A DNA stretch of 30,013 nt from Verrucomicrobiota bacterium (GCA_023428915.1 JAEYWL010000059.1:1-30013), one strand, 5' to 3'. Shown: positions 14,572 to 21,353, counted from the first letter of the stretch. Numbers and translations: made by a program. Notes: generated by a model not told the origin, from the sequence alone.

Positions 14572-14595
14572 TCGAAAGAAGCCTATTCTTATTCT

Positions 14596-14624
14596 TTGTT
14601 AAATCTTAATAAGCTTTTTATAAG
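14596..14624 (+). promoter_or_regulatory. Promoter of the small coiled-coil gene
   Basis: TTGTTA (14596-14601), 17 bases and TATAAG (14619-14624) precede the gene at 14681. The promoter lies immediately outside the right end of the composite element, so that insertion may have replaced older upstream control sequence. Confidence 0.5.
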
Positions 14625-14680
14625 ATCTTCAAGCCCGAAGAGTATTTAATAGAAGTCTAATAAGAAAAAAGAGGTTAATC

Positions 14681-14926
14681 ATGAGTCTAACTGGTGTGAA
14701 TAATTTTAGAGCACAAGCTCAAGAGATGCAGCAGAGCTGCGAGTCCTTCAATAATGTTGAAATTCAGAGTACGGGTGATTTGATAAATATTTTGAGCAAA
14801 ATGAGCGAGCAGCTTGAGCAGCAAAGTAAAGAACTTAAAAGTCTAAAAGACAGGGTTGCAGAATTAAGTGCCGAGCAAAAAGATACGAATGATTTGCTGC
14901 TGGAAAAAACCATAATCAATCATTAG
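14681..14926 (+). CDS. Small coiled-coil protein of unknown function
   Basis: I do not recognise this 81-aa protein. Residues 30-75 form a strongly predicted coiled coil (MSEQLEQQSKELKSLKDRVA followed by ELSAEQKDTNDLLL). There is no signal peptide or membrane segment and no Cys cluster. ATG-14681 has GAGG at good spacing and a promoter about 57 bases upstream, so it is probably expressed. Its TAG stop (14924-14926) is formed by the TA flank and first G of the fold-back element that follows, so the original C-terminus may have been replaced. Small coiled-coil proteins in chlamydiae are sometimes secretion chaperones or effectors, but nothing here proves either. Confidence 0.6.
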   Translation: MSLTGVNNFRAQAQEMQQSCESFNNVEIQSTGDLINILSKMSEQLEQQSKELKSLKDRVAELSAEQKDTNDLLLEKTIINH

Positions 14927-15053
14927 ACTTCTTGTGTAATTACATTTGCTTGCCAAAATTGCCTTTTTTTGCATCCTTATCGCTAAATTTTTCGATAAAG
15001 CTGCTCAAAAAACTTCAATTTTTTCAAGCAAAGCTAATTACGCAAGAAGTCTA
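14924..15053. mobile_element. Fold-back MITE-like element with TA flanks
   Basis: A 126-bp palindromic element (14926-15051) is bordered by TA on both sides. Its ends GACTTCTTGTGTAATTA and, read in reverse, GACTTCTTGCGTAATTA differ at one base. The arms keep pairing imperfectly through TTTGCTTG and AAAATTG to the centre, TTATCG/CGATAA (14977-14982 with 14993-14998). It has no coding capacity. It fills the whole spacer between the convergent 81-aa gene and sufE. TA duplication fits IS630/Tc1-mariner-type transposition; the source transposase is not in this window. Confidence 0.7.
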
Positions 15054-15057
15054 TTAA

Positions 15058-15498
15058 TTACTCAACTTTACCGGCCTCTATTAGAAACTTAAGAGCATCT
15101 TGCTTTAAACGCAGATGCATGCTGTATAAACCATTTGCTCTATTAGGAGATAGGCTTGCTGCTAGATTGAGTGCTTCAATAAAGGCTGGCGGGCACTTAA
15201 GGATAGTCTCTGGTGCTTCACCGTCATAAGCCTTAAGCAAAAGGTGCAAAAGACCAGATGAAATTAAGGCGTCGGATTCACCTTTGATATGCATGGTAAT
15301 TCCATCAAAAGTACTGCAAATATAGGTGCGGCTTTGACACCCTTTAACCAGATTTTCGTCTGTTTTCAATTCAACAGGCAGTTTAGGCAGTTTTTTGCCC
15401 AAGGCAATAATCGCCTCATAACGTTCCTGTTCTCCTGTCTTATCGCGAAATAAATCCTCGATCTCTTTTTGCTTTGCTATGCAACTGCTGAAATTCAT
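15058..15498 (-). CDS. sufE: Cysteine desulfuration protein SufE
   Basis: This 146-aa SufE-family protein accepts persulfide sulfur from the cysteine desulfurase SufS and passes it to the Suf scaffold for iron-sulfur cluster assembly. The catalytic Cys54 sits in LVKGCQSRTY, the family signature. The preceding YEAIIALGKKLPKLP and the C-terminal GLYSMHLRLKQDAL are also typical. Length is standard (about 140). ATG-15498 has AGGAAC upstream and its own promoter. No sufBCDS genes are nearby, so it is a solitary copy here. The fold-back element starts five bases beyond its stop codon. Confidence 0.92.
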   Translation of the reverse strand: MNFSSCIAKQKEIEDLFRDKTGEQERYEAIIALGKKLPKLPVELKTDENLVKGCQSRTYICSTFDGITMHIKGESDALISSGLLHLLLKAYDGEAPETILKCPPAFIEALNLAASLSPNRANGLYSMHLRLKQDALKFLIEAGKVE

Positions 15499-15528
15499 AA
15501 GTGTTCCTATATTTTCATAAAAATATGC

Positions 15529-15557
15529 AAGATAAACGGCAAAAAATAATTATTCAA
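15529..15557 (-). promoter_or_regulatory. Promoter of sufE
   Basis: On the minus strand, TTGAAT (15552-15557) is followed after 17 bases by TATCTT (15529-15534). The predicted start point would be about 20-25 bases before ATG-15498. Confidence 0.5.
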
Positions 15558-15605
15558 TCGTTTTTATTTGTATTTTATTGTGTTAATAAAAAAATACTGG
15601 CAGAA

Positions 15606-15634
15606 TTGTTGCTTTAAAATAATTTTATTATAAA
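15606..15634 (+). promoter_or_regulatory. Promoter of the 323-aa orphan
   Basis: TTGTTG (15606-15611), a 17-base spacer and TATAAA (15629-15634) end 23 bases before ATG-15658. The sequence around it is very AT-rich. Confidence 0.5.
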
Positions 15635-15657
15635 TTTTTTTATACCCGTGAAAGACT

Positions 15658-16629
15658 ATGCATATAAGTGAACTACTTTCAAATGAAACTTTACCGTTTC
15701 AAGCTCAAGCTGCCTTTGAAACTGATGATGAGATGAAAACATCCCAATTGGATAATGCAGGTGCAGTTCAAAATGCATCAAAGTATAAATGGCTTTCATG
15801 CAGTCAAAATGGTATTCCGAAAAACTTGGCAAATTCCATGTTTATTTTTTGTGCTTCTAGATTAATTAGCATTCGATTTTCTCAATCGCAAGGGTTAGGG
15901 GAAAAGGATAAACCCAAGCTGACTGTTTTAAAAACCAATGAGCTCGGAGCAGAAGAAACCATACAACCAGAAAAACAAGAATTTTGGCGCTTCCCGCAAA
16001 AAAATAATGACGAAACTTTCTGCTTAGACATAAAAATACTTGCGCTAGTACAAGCACGAGCATTTTCCGAAGAAGCGATCGCTTCAGCTAAATATACGAT
16101 AAAACTTGATAGCGAGGTGTTAATTTCTAATGTAGTACTTTGTAAGAATGAAGATCAGATAAGATCCATTTTGCAAGAAAAAGCACATAAGAAAGTGATG
16201 GCCTGCATGCGGAGTGCTAGCTGGTGGTCAAAAAAAGAAATTGTAGTCCGGAATATAAAGGACTGGCTTGAAGATCCTCTGTGCGATGAGAGAAAGGCAA
16301 GGGAGCAAGAGGGAAGTGCAAATCCCCCTGCCTCCCGGCCAGTTTACCATCCCAGACATCTTGACTTTGCGATAACTACTAGCAGATGCGCTGCAAATAA
16401 TTCCCGTACTCAAGTCTCGCAGGGCCCGCATAAAAATATAACTGTTTCTGCAGGTATTTCTAAAAGAAGTTTTATTGAAAACCAGCAGAGAAAGGAAAGA
16501 ATGATGGAAAGAATCGCAAATTTAAACAATCTTATGCGCGCAATTGCTCAAGAGCAAGTTGAAATAAGCCAACAACTCGATGACGCATTTTTGAAATTGG
16601 CGTATTTAAAACAATTTCGGTATCTTTAA
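15658..16629 (+). CDS. Orphan protein of unknown function
   Basis: I do not recognise this 323-aa protein. It has no signal peptide or membrane segment. The N-terminal 200 residues are mixed alpha/beta. Residues around 205-270 are Pro/Ser/Arg/Asn-rich and look disordered, and residues 272-320 form a probable coiled coil (RKERMMERIANLNNLMRAIA, then QEQVEISQQLDDAFLKLAYL). A folded N-terminus, linker and C-terminal coil would suit a lineage-specific effector or scaffold, but this is guesswork. The ribosome site before ATG-15658 is weak (GTGAAAG). It has its own promoter and is divergent from sufE, with infA following 74 bases later under a separate promoter. Confidence 0.65.
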   Translation: MHISELLSNETLPFQAQAAFETDDEMKTSQLDNAGAVQNASKYKWLSCSQNGIPKNLANSMFIFCASRLISIRFSQSQGLGEKDKPKLTVLKTNELGAEETIQPEKQEFWRFPQKNNDETFCLDIKILALVQARAFSEEAIASAKYTIKLDSEVLISNVVLCKNEDQIRSILQEKAHKKVMACMRSASWWSKKEIVVRNIKDWLEDPLCDERKAREQEGSANPPASRPVYHPRHLDFAITTSRCAANNSRTQVSQGPHKNITVSAGISKRSFIENQQRKERMMERIANLNNLMRAIAQEQVEISQQLDDAFLKLAYLKQFRYL

Positions 16630-16643
16630 TTTCATATTTCCGC

Positions 16644-16671
16644 TTGACTTGTAAGATAAAAACCGTATCAT
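16644..16671 (+). promoter_or_regulatory. Promoter of infA
   Basis: TTGACT (16644-16649), a 16-base spacer and TATCAT (16666-16671) lie 32 bases before ATG-16704, immediately after the stop of the upstream orphan gene. Confidence 0.6.
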
Positions 16672-16703
16672 GACTTGCATTAATTATAGTAACCAAAGGT
16701 GTT

Positions 16704-16922
16704 ATGCCTAAAGAAGACACACTAAAACTCGACGGAACTGTTGAAGAATTGCTGCCGAACATGCACTTCAGAGTCGCTCTCCAAAATGGTATGAAGGTTA
16801 TTGCTCACCTTTGTGGTAAAATGCGTATGAAAAACATTCGCGTTTTAGTCGGAGATCTTGTCACTGTAGAAATGTCCCCATACGACTTAAGTAAAGCTCG
16901 TATTATCTTCAGACAAAAATAG
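16704..16922 (+). CDS. infA: Translation initiation factor IF-1
   Basis: This 72-aa single S1/OB-fold protein binds the 30S A site and assists IF-2 and IF-3 during initiation. Family hallmarks are LKLDGTVEELLPNMHFRVAL, VIAHLCGKMRMKNIRVLVGD and VEMSPYDLSKARI. In most bacteria the segment reads ISGKMRKNYIRI, so the LCGKMRMKNIRV here is a mild variant. Length is exactly that of the family. It starts the translation/transcription cluster; a separate promoter follows before tRNA-Thr and tuf. Confidence 0.97.
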   Translation: MPKEDTLKLDGTVEELLPNMHFRVALQNGMKVIAHLCGKMRMKNIRVLVGDLVTVEMSPYDLSKARIIFRQK

Positions 16923-16944
16923 CAAATTCTTTTACAGGTATCTA

Positions 16945-16973
16945 TTGACAATATTTAGGCAAAAGAATAACCT
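16945..16973 (+). promoter_or_regulatory. Promoter of the tRNA-Thr/tuf unit
   Basis: A perfect -35 TTGACA (16945-16950) is followed after 17 bases by TAACCT (16968-16973). Transcription from here would give a leader of about 115 bases before the tRNA, containing several hairpins. Confidence 0.55.
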
Positions 16974-17036
16974 AACAAGGTTTTAAGATCTCTCTAATTC
17001 AAGAACAGTTTGTTTTAGATTGGCTTAAAGGGGAAA

Positions 17037-17098
17037 GCGAGCCCTGTAAATTTACACTGCTAAATGCAGTGCCGCTAGTGGTAGCGGGATAAGCTCGC
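17037..17098 (+). promoter_or_regulatory. Multi-branched leader structure before tRNA-Thr
   Basis: GCGAGC (17037-17042) can pair with GCTCGC (17093-17098), enclosing CACTGC/GCAGTG (17055-17060 with 17066-17071), CCGCTA-gtgg-TAGCGG (17072-17087) and the palindrome TGTAAATTTACA (17045-17056, exclusive with the first). The closing stem uses the first two bases of the tRNA, so the fold would compete with the acceptor stem. The pairings are seen; function as a processing or regulatory leader is inference. Confidence 0.35.
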
Positions 17099-17168
17099 CC
17101 AGATAGCTCAGTGGTAGAGCACTTGCATGGTAAGCAAGCGGTCGTAGGTTCAATTCCTATTCTGGGCA
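17097..17168 (+). tRNA. tRNA-Thr (anticodon GGT)
   Basis: This is a complete cloverleaf. The acceptor GCCCAGA pairs with TCTGGGC, the D arm is GCTC/GAGC, and the anticodon stem CTTGC/GCAAG carries the loop ATGGTAA with anticodon GGT, reading ACC/ACU. The T arm is GTAGG-TTCAATT-CCTAT. CCA is not encoded. It is upstream of tuf on the same transcript, an arrangement also found in the E. coli thrT-tufB operon, so the tRNA must be excised from the tuf mRNA leader. Confidence 0.96.
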
Positions 17169-17218
17169 GAATGAATAGAAAAAACAAATAAAGCATACCG
17201 GAGTCCACGGAGGAAAAA

Positions 17219-18409
17219 ATGGCTAAAGAAGCATTTCAGCGGAACAAGCCACACGTCAACATTGGGACCATTGGCCACGTTGACCATGGCAAGACCACAC
17301 TTACAGCTGCTATTACAAAAGTTCTAGCAGAGAACCATTCAGGATCTACAAAGTTCAGAGACTACTCTTCTATCGATAATACCCCAGAGGAAAAAGCTCG
17401 CGGTATTACCATTAACTCTTCACACGTAGAATACGAAACAGCTGCACGCCACTACGCACACGTAGACTGCCCAGGCCACGCCGACTACGTAAAGAACATG
17501 ATTACAGGTGCTGCTCAGATGGACGGCGCGATTCTCGTGGTTGCTGCGACAGATGGTGCAATGCCTCAAACAAAAGAACACATCCTATTGGCCCGCCAAA
17601 TGCAGGTACCCAATATCGTCGTTTTCCTGAACAAAGTCGACATGCTTGGCGAAGCCGATCAAGAGCTGCTCGAGATTGTTGAGTTTGAACTGCACGAACT
17701 GTTAGAGTCAAAAGGTTACAAAGATGTGCCAATCATCAGAGGTTCTGCTCTCAGAGCGCTAGAAGGCGATCAGAAATACGTTGATGCCATTAAGAAACTG
17801 ATGGATACAGTTGACCAAGCGATCCCAACACCAGCTCGCGAGACAGATAAACCGTTCTTAATGCCAATCGAAGATGTGTTCTCTATTCCTGGCCGCGGTA
17901 CTGTTGCTACAGGCCGTATCGAGCGCGGAATTGTAAAGCTCAACGATAAGCTGCAATTAATTGGCTTAAAAGATACGCGTGATACAGTTGCAACTGGTAT
18001 CGAAATGTTTAACAAGTCAATGGATGAAGGCCGTGCTGGTGAAAACGTCGGTATCCTGCTCCGCGGCTTGAACAAAGATGATATCGAGCGCGGTATGGTT
18101 ATTGCAGCTCCAGGTACTTGCACACCGCATACAATATTCAAAGGCCCTGTCTACATCCTGACAAAAGATGAAGGCGGACGCCATAAGCCATTCTTTACAG
18201 GTTACCGTCCACAGTTCTACATCAGAACTACAGACGTAACCGGTACAGTTGAATTACCGGCTGGCGTAGAGATGGTTATGCCTGGCGACAACGTAGAGAT
18301 CACTGTAACGCTGATCGCTCCTGTTGCTATGGAAAAAGGTATGCGCTTTGCGATCCGTGAAGGCGGACGCACAATCGGTGCCGGTACTGTTTCTGAAATC
18401 ATTAAGTAA
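17219..18409 (+). CDS. tuf: Elongation factor Tu
   Basis: This 396-aa GTPase carries aminoacyl-tRNA to the ribosome. G1 is GHVDHGKT (19-26), followed by the switch RGITI (61-65), DCPGH (83-87), NKVD (138-141) and GSAL. The middle and C-terminal beta-barrel domains contain EDVFSIPGRGTV, GGRHKPFFTGYRPQFY and MRFAIREGGRTIGAGTV. Length is normal (C. trachomatis about 394). ATG-17219 is preceded by GGAGG. Codon use is strongly biased, as expected for a highly expressed gene. It is flanked by tRNA-Thr and tRNA-Trp in the chlamydial order. Confidence 0.98.
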   Translation: MAKEAFQRNKPHVNIGTIGHVDHGKTTLTAAITKVLAENHSGSTKFRDYSSIDNTPEEKARGITINSSHVEYETAARHYAHVDCPGHADYVKNMITGAAQMDGAILVVAATDGAMPQTKEHILLARQMQVPNIVVFLNKVDMLGEADQELLEIVEFELHELLESKGYKDVPIIRGSALRALEGDQKYVDAIKKLMDTVDQAIPTPARETDKPFLMPIEDVFSIPGRGTVATGRIERGIVKLNDKLQLIGLKDTRDTVATGIEMFNKSMDEGRAGENVGILLRGLNKDDIERGMVIAAPGTCTPHTIFKGPVYILTKDEGGRHKPFFTGYRPQFYIRTTDVTGTVELPAGVEMVMPGDNVEITVTLIAPVAMEKGMRFAIREGGRTIGAGTVSEIIK

Positions 18410-18418
18410 GTGATTGAC

Positions 18419-18452
18419 TTAACCCTGACAGAACAATTTCTGTCAGGGTTAA
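18419..18452 (+). terminator. Strong hairpin between tuf and tRNA-Trp
   Basis: A 15-bp perfect stem (18419-18433 with 18438-18452; core AACCCTGACAGA) starts ten bases after the tuf stop. What follows is ccttac and then an A-run, with no T-run, so it is not a typical intrinsic terminator. It may protect the tuf mRNA 3' end, act as a partial terminator, or mark a processing site before the tRNA 14 bases downstream. Confidence 0.6.
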
Positions 18453-18465
18453 CCTTACAAAAAAA

Positions 18466-18538
18466 GGGTGTGTAGCTCAGCTGGTAGAGCAGCGGTCTCC
18501 AAAGCCGCCGGTCGGGGGTTCGAATCCCTCCGCACTCG
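18466..18538 (+). tRNA. tRNA-Trp (anticodon CCA)
   Basis: This is a complete cloverleaf. The acceptor GGGTGTG pairs with CGCACTC (two G-T wobbles), and the D arm is GCTC/GAGC. The anticodon stem GCGGT/GCCGC carries the loop CTCCAAA with anticodon CCA. The T arm is GGGGG-TTCGAAT-CCCTC. CCA is not encoded. It lies between tuf and secE as in Chlamydia. Confidence 0.95.
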
Positions 18539-18606
18539 TTATAGACATAAGTTTTCATCGGATAAAAAAGAATCTCTCAAGTAGGCAATAACTTTTGCGA
18601 GGAAGT

Positions 18607-18876
18607 ATGACTGTCATGGAAGTAAAAAGACCCTCCAGTTCAACAACAAGTACTGCTGAAAAAGCCAATAGCAGCTCCAAGGCTCGCGAATTTATCTCCG
18701 ATGTTAAAGGTGAAATTACCAAAATAAATTGGACAAGCAAAGAAGAACTGATTGCTTATACGAAGATTGTAATGATCGCTGCGTTCACATTTGGCCTGGG
18801 AGTTTACATTGTGGATCTGCTAATACAATCCTTTTTAAGCGGTTTATCGGCTTTGATTAAACTAATCAGCGGCTGA
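18607..18876 (+). CDS. secE: Preprotein translocase subunit SecE
   Basis: This 89-aa small clamp subunit of the SecYEG channel sits in the inner membrane. After a Ser/Thr-rich N-terminus comes the SecE signature (REFISDVKGEITKINWTSKE) and one membrane helix (IVMIAAFTFGLGVYIVDLLI). A single helix is usual outside the gammaproteobacteria. ATG-18607 is chosen, with GAGGA just upstream. A TTG four codons earlier (18595) and the ATG at 18616 are alternatives, and spacing does not settle the choice. It is 14 bases from nusG, and the pair is almost universally conserved. Confidence 0.93.
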   Translation: MTVMEVKRPSSSTTSTAEKANSSSKAREFISDVKGEITKINWTSKEELIAYTKIVMIAAFTFGLGVYIVDLLIQSFLSGLSALIKLISG

Positions 18877-18890
18877 AGAGGGGTTAATTC

Positions 18891-19445
18891 ATGTATAAGT
18901 GGTATGTCGTTCAAGTTTTAACAACTCACGAAAAAAAGGTCAAAAAAACAATCGAAGAGCAACGAGAGCTCAAAGGTGTAAGCGACCTAATCGCAGAAGT
19001 GTTACTTCCCACAGAAAATGTATCTGAAGTCAAACGCGGACAGCAACATGTAGTTGAGAAAAAAGTTTGGCCAGGGTATTTACTTGTCAAAATGAATCTC
19101 ACGGATGACTCCTGGCAATTTATTAAAGGTGTGGCAGGCGTTGTAGATTTTCTAGGTGGTGAAAAACCGACATCTTTAACAGAACGTGAAGTTGAAGAAA
19201 TTTTAAGTGATTTAGAGCAGAAAAAAGAAAAAGTTACGCAGAAGCACAAATTCGAAGTGGGCGATCGTGTTAAAATTACAGATGGCGTCTTTGTCAATTT
19301 TGTTGGCACAGTTACTGAAGTGTTCCACGATAAAGGCCGTTTAAGCGTGCTCGTCAGCATTTTTGGTAGAGATACTCGAGTTGATGACCTGGAATTTGCC
19401 CAAGTGGAAGAAGTAACAGAAGAGGAAAGCGCTGAGTCCACTTAA
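18891..19445 (+). CDS. nusG: Transcription termination/antitermination factor NusG
   Basis: This 184-aa protein binds RNA polymerase and couples it to Rho or to the ribosome (via S10). The NGN domain begins WYVVQVLTTHEKKVKKTIEE and includes VWPGYLLVKM and VAGVVDFLGG. A linker follows, then the KOW domain with FEVGDRVKITDGVFVNFVGT. The acidic tail ends VEEVTEEESAEST. ATG-18891 has a GAGGGG-type site. A 170-bp gap with a promoter separates it from rplK. Confidence 0.97.
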   Translation: MYKWYVVQVLTTHEKKVKKTIEEQRELKGVSDLIAEVLLPTENVSEVKRGQQHVVEKKVWPGYLLVKMNLTDDSWQFIKGVAGVVDFLGGEKPTSLTEREVEEILSDLEQKKEKVTQKHKFEVGDRVKITDGVFVNFVGTVTEVFHDKGRLSVLVSIFGRDTRVDDLEFAQVEEVTEEESAEST

Positions 19446-19474
19446 CATTTGCGCGGCCAATTTTTTGTGTGATT

Positions 19475-19505
19475 TTGCGCAATTTTGCTAGGAATACGCT
19501 ATAAT
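19475..19505 (+). promoter_or_regulatory. Candidate promoter of the rplKAJL segment
   Basis: A perfect -10 TATAAT (19500-19505) lies 110 bases before rplK. The best -35 is TTGCGC (19475-19480) with a long 19-base spacer, so strength is uncertain. The leader between it and rplK would be the expected place for L1 autoregulation, but I could not identify a convincing L1-binding fold. Confidence 0.45.
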
Positions 19506-19614
19506 AAATTGCTTCAAATGGGATTACCTGTTAATATTAACGCAAAAAAATTGACCTTTTATATTAGCCTCTAATTTACTTAACATCCAGTGAATAGGAA
19601 ATAGGACTAAAACA

Positions 19615-20043
19615 ATGGCGAAAAAAGTTGTTAAAATTATTAAACTGCAGATCCCTGCAGGAAAAGCAAATCCAGCACCTCCAATTGGTCCAGCCCTTGG
19701 TGCCGCTGGTGTAAACATTATGGGTTTTTGCAAAGAATTCAACGCAAAAACTCAAGACAGAGCGGGTGATATCCTTCCGGTAGTGATTACTGTCTACCAA
19801 GACAAATCATTTACATTTATCACAAAAAAACCGCCTGTATCCTCATTGCTTAAAAAAGCTATGGGTATTGAAAAAGGCTCTGCTGTGCCTAACAGAGATA
19901 AAGTAGCAAAGATAAAACGTTCGCAAGCTCGTAAAATTGCAGAAGAAAAAATGCAGGATATGAACGCAAACGATGTTGAACAAGCTACTAATATCGTCTT
20001 GGGAACAGCGAGATCAATGGGCATTGAGCTCATTGCAGAATAA
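19615..20043 (+). CDS. rplK: 50S ribosomal protein L11
   Basis: This 142-aa protein sits at the base of the ribosomal stalk and contacts the GTPase-centre rRNA. The conserved N-terminal domain has KLQIPAGKANPAPPIGPALG and GVNIMGFCKEFN. The rRNA-binding C-terminal domain ends in ATNIVLGTARSMGIELIAE. Length matches the family. The start has AGGA upstream. rplA follows after 20 bases. Confidence 0.98.
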   Translation: MAKKVVKIIKLQIPAGKANPAPPIGPALGAAGVNIMGFCKEFNAKTQDRAGDILPVVITVYQDKSFTFITKKPPVSSLLKKAMGIEKGSAVPNRDKVAKIKRSQARKIAEEKMQDMNANDVEQATNIVLGTARSMGIELIAE

Positions 20044-20063
20044 AGTAAAGAGATAACAGATAT

Positions 20064-20765
20064 ATGGGTCATACAAGCAAAAGGTTTCGGGAGATAGCCA
20101 AGAAAGTTGGTGGTGAGCAGCAATTGTTCAGCATCAAAGATGCTATCGCGATTTTAAAGCAGTGCCCACCCGTCAAATTCGATCAGACGGTTGAAGTTGC
20201 TTTAAAAACTGGCGTTGACCCTCGTAGAACAGATCAGTTGGTCCGTGGAACTGTTTCATTACCGAATGGAACAGGTAAACAGATGATCATCGTCGTCTTG
20301 GCTAAAGGAGACAAAGTCAAAGAGGCGCTTGCAGCTGGTGCAAACTATGCGGGTAACGAAGAGCTCATCGAGAAAATCAGTGGAGGCTGGACGGCATTCG
20401 ATGCTATCGTAGCTACACCTGATATGATGCGTGAGGTAGGAAAGCTAGGTAAAGTACTCGGTCCACGAGGCTTAATGCCTACACCAAAAGCTGGTACCGT
20501 CACTAACGACGTTACACAAGCTCTAAAAGACTTACAAGGCGGTAAAATCGAATTCAAAAATGATAGGCACGGCGTCGTCAACTCTGGCGTTGGTAAAGTC
20601 TCTTTTGAAGCCGATAAAATAGAGGAAAACATTAGGGCCTTCCTAACTGCAGTCCTCCGTGCGAAGCCTTCAACAGCCAAGGGGCAGTATATCAAGTCAT
20701 TTGTGCTCTCATCGACAATGGGACCCGGCTTGAAAATTGACCTCAGCGAAATTGAATCAGCCTAA
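20064..20765 (+). CDS. rplA: 50S ribosomal protein L1
   Basis: This 233-aa two-domain protein forms the mobile L1 stalk at the E site and in many bacteria represses its own operon. Signatures are VEVALKTGVDPRRTDQLVRG, LGPRGLMPTPKAGTVT and the C-terminal FVLSSTMGPGLKIDL. Length is normal. The rplJ Shine-Dalgarno overlaps its stop codon (TAAGGAG), so the two genes are closely linked. Confidence 0.98.
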   Translation: MGHTSKRFREIAKKVGGEQQLFSIKDAIAILKQCPPVKFDQTVEVALKTGVDPRRTDQLVRGTVSLPNGTGKQMIIVVLAKGDKVKEALAAGANYAGNEELIEKISGGWTAFDAIVATPDMMREVGKLGKVLGPRGLMPTPKAGTVTNDVTQALKDLQGGKIEFKNDRHGVVNSGVGKVSFEADKIEENIRAFLTAVLRAKPSTAKGQYIKSFVLSSTMGPGLKIDLSEIESA

Positions 20766-20778
20766 GGAGTCGTTGAGT

Positions 20779-21309
20779 ATGAGACAAGAAAAGCAACTCC
20801 TGTTAGATGAAATTAAAGAACAGATCGATCGCAGCGGATCTTTCATCGTTATGAGCTATAAAGGCTTGACCGCCAATTTAGCTAATGATTTCCGTCGCGA
20901 AGTCGCAAAGTTAGGCGGAAATATTGAAGTTGTCCGCAAACGCGTTCTTTGTAAAGCTGCAGAATCTGCAGGCGTAAAGCTTGATATTGAAGCATTAACA
21001 GGACATATTGGTTTAGTATTTAGTGGTGAAAATACACTGGATTTGACCAAAACTGTAATTAAATTCGGCAAAGATAACAATGACTCCATCAGCGTGATTG
21101 GTGGCCGAATGGACGGACAGCTGTATAATGCTGACCAGATGCAAAAATTATCCGAACTCCCAAGCAAAGACGAGATGCGCGCGCAATTTCTCAGCGTACT
21201 GGAAGCGCCACTATCTCATACTTTGGGTACTATGGACGCGCTATTGCTTAGCGTGGTTTACTGTTTGGATAACAAATGCAAGCAGCAAGAAGAAGAGATC
21301 AAACAATAG
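20779..21309 (+). CDS. rplJ: 50S ribosomal protein L10
   Basis: This 176-aa protein anchors L7/L12 dimers to the stalk. The rRNA-binding N-terminal domain contains SFIVMSYKGLTANLANDFRR and EVVRKRVLCKAAE, and the C-terminal helix (about 145-176) is the L12-binding tail. ATG-20779 is chosen because AAGGAG lies nine bases upstream and it gives the family length. An open frame from a TTG at 20737 would overlap rplA by 29 bases without a ribosome site. Confidence 0.97.
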   Translation: MRQEKQLLLDEIKEQIDRSGSFIVMSYKGLTANLANDFRREVAKLGGNIEVVRKRVLCKAAESAGVKLDIEALTGHIGLVFSGENTLDLTKTVIKFGKDNNDSISVIGGRMDGQLYNADQMQKLSELPSKDEMRAQFLSVLEAPLSHTLGTMDALLLSVVYCLDNKCKQQEEEIKQ

Positions 21310-21353
21310 TTCATTAACAGATTATATTTTAAGCAAACCAAAGAGGTTGTGTC

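Larger units (their letters stand above)
13753..14585. mobile_element. Non-autonomous composite element with TA flanks and 14-bp inverted ends
   Basis: The left end GACTTCTTTCGAAA (13755-13768) and the right end, read in reverse as GGCTTCTTTCGAAA (14570-14583), form a 14-bp inverted pair with one mismatch. Both ends are bordered by TA (13753-13754 and 14584-14585), as expected for IS630/Tc1-mariner-type insertion. The 829-bp interior has no transposase. It holds two palindromes (GCTGCGAC/GTCGCAGC at 13837-13854 and an 11-bp arm hairpin at 13860-13883), two direct hexamer-array repeats and two inverted copies of the CCCCACGTTCCG repeat. The ends and flanks are seen; the IS family is inference. 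Confidence 0.5.

Noticed and set aside
14651..14659. GAAGTC-TA upstream of the small coiled-coil gene, resembling an element right end
   Set aside because: The match is too short (eight bases) and has no inverted partner at a sensible distance.
18926..19441. 171-codon minus-strand frame opposite nusG
   Set aside because: It is Ser/Thr-rich shadow of nusG, the strongest known gene at this place; no start signal.
20737..20778. TTG start extending L10 by 14 residues into rplA
   Set aside because: No ribosome site, poor family fit, and ATG-20779 has AAGGAG at good spacing.
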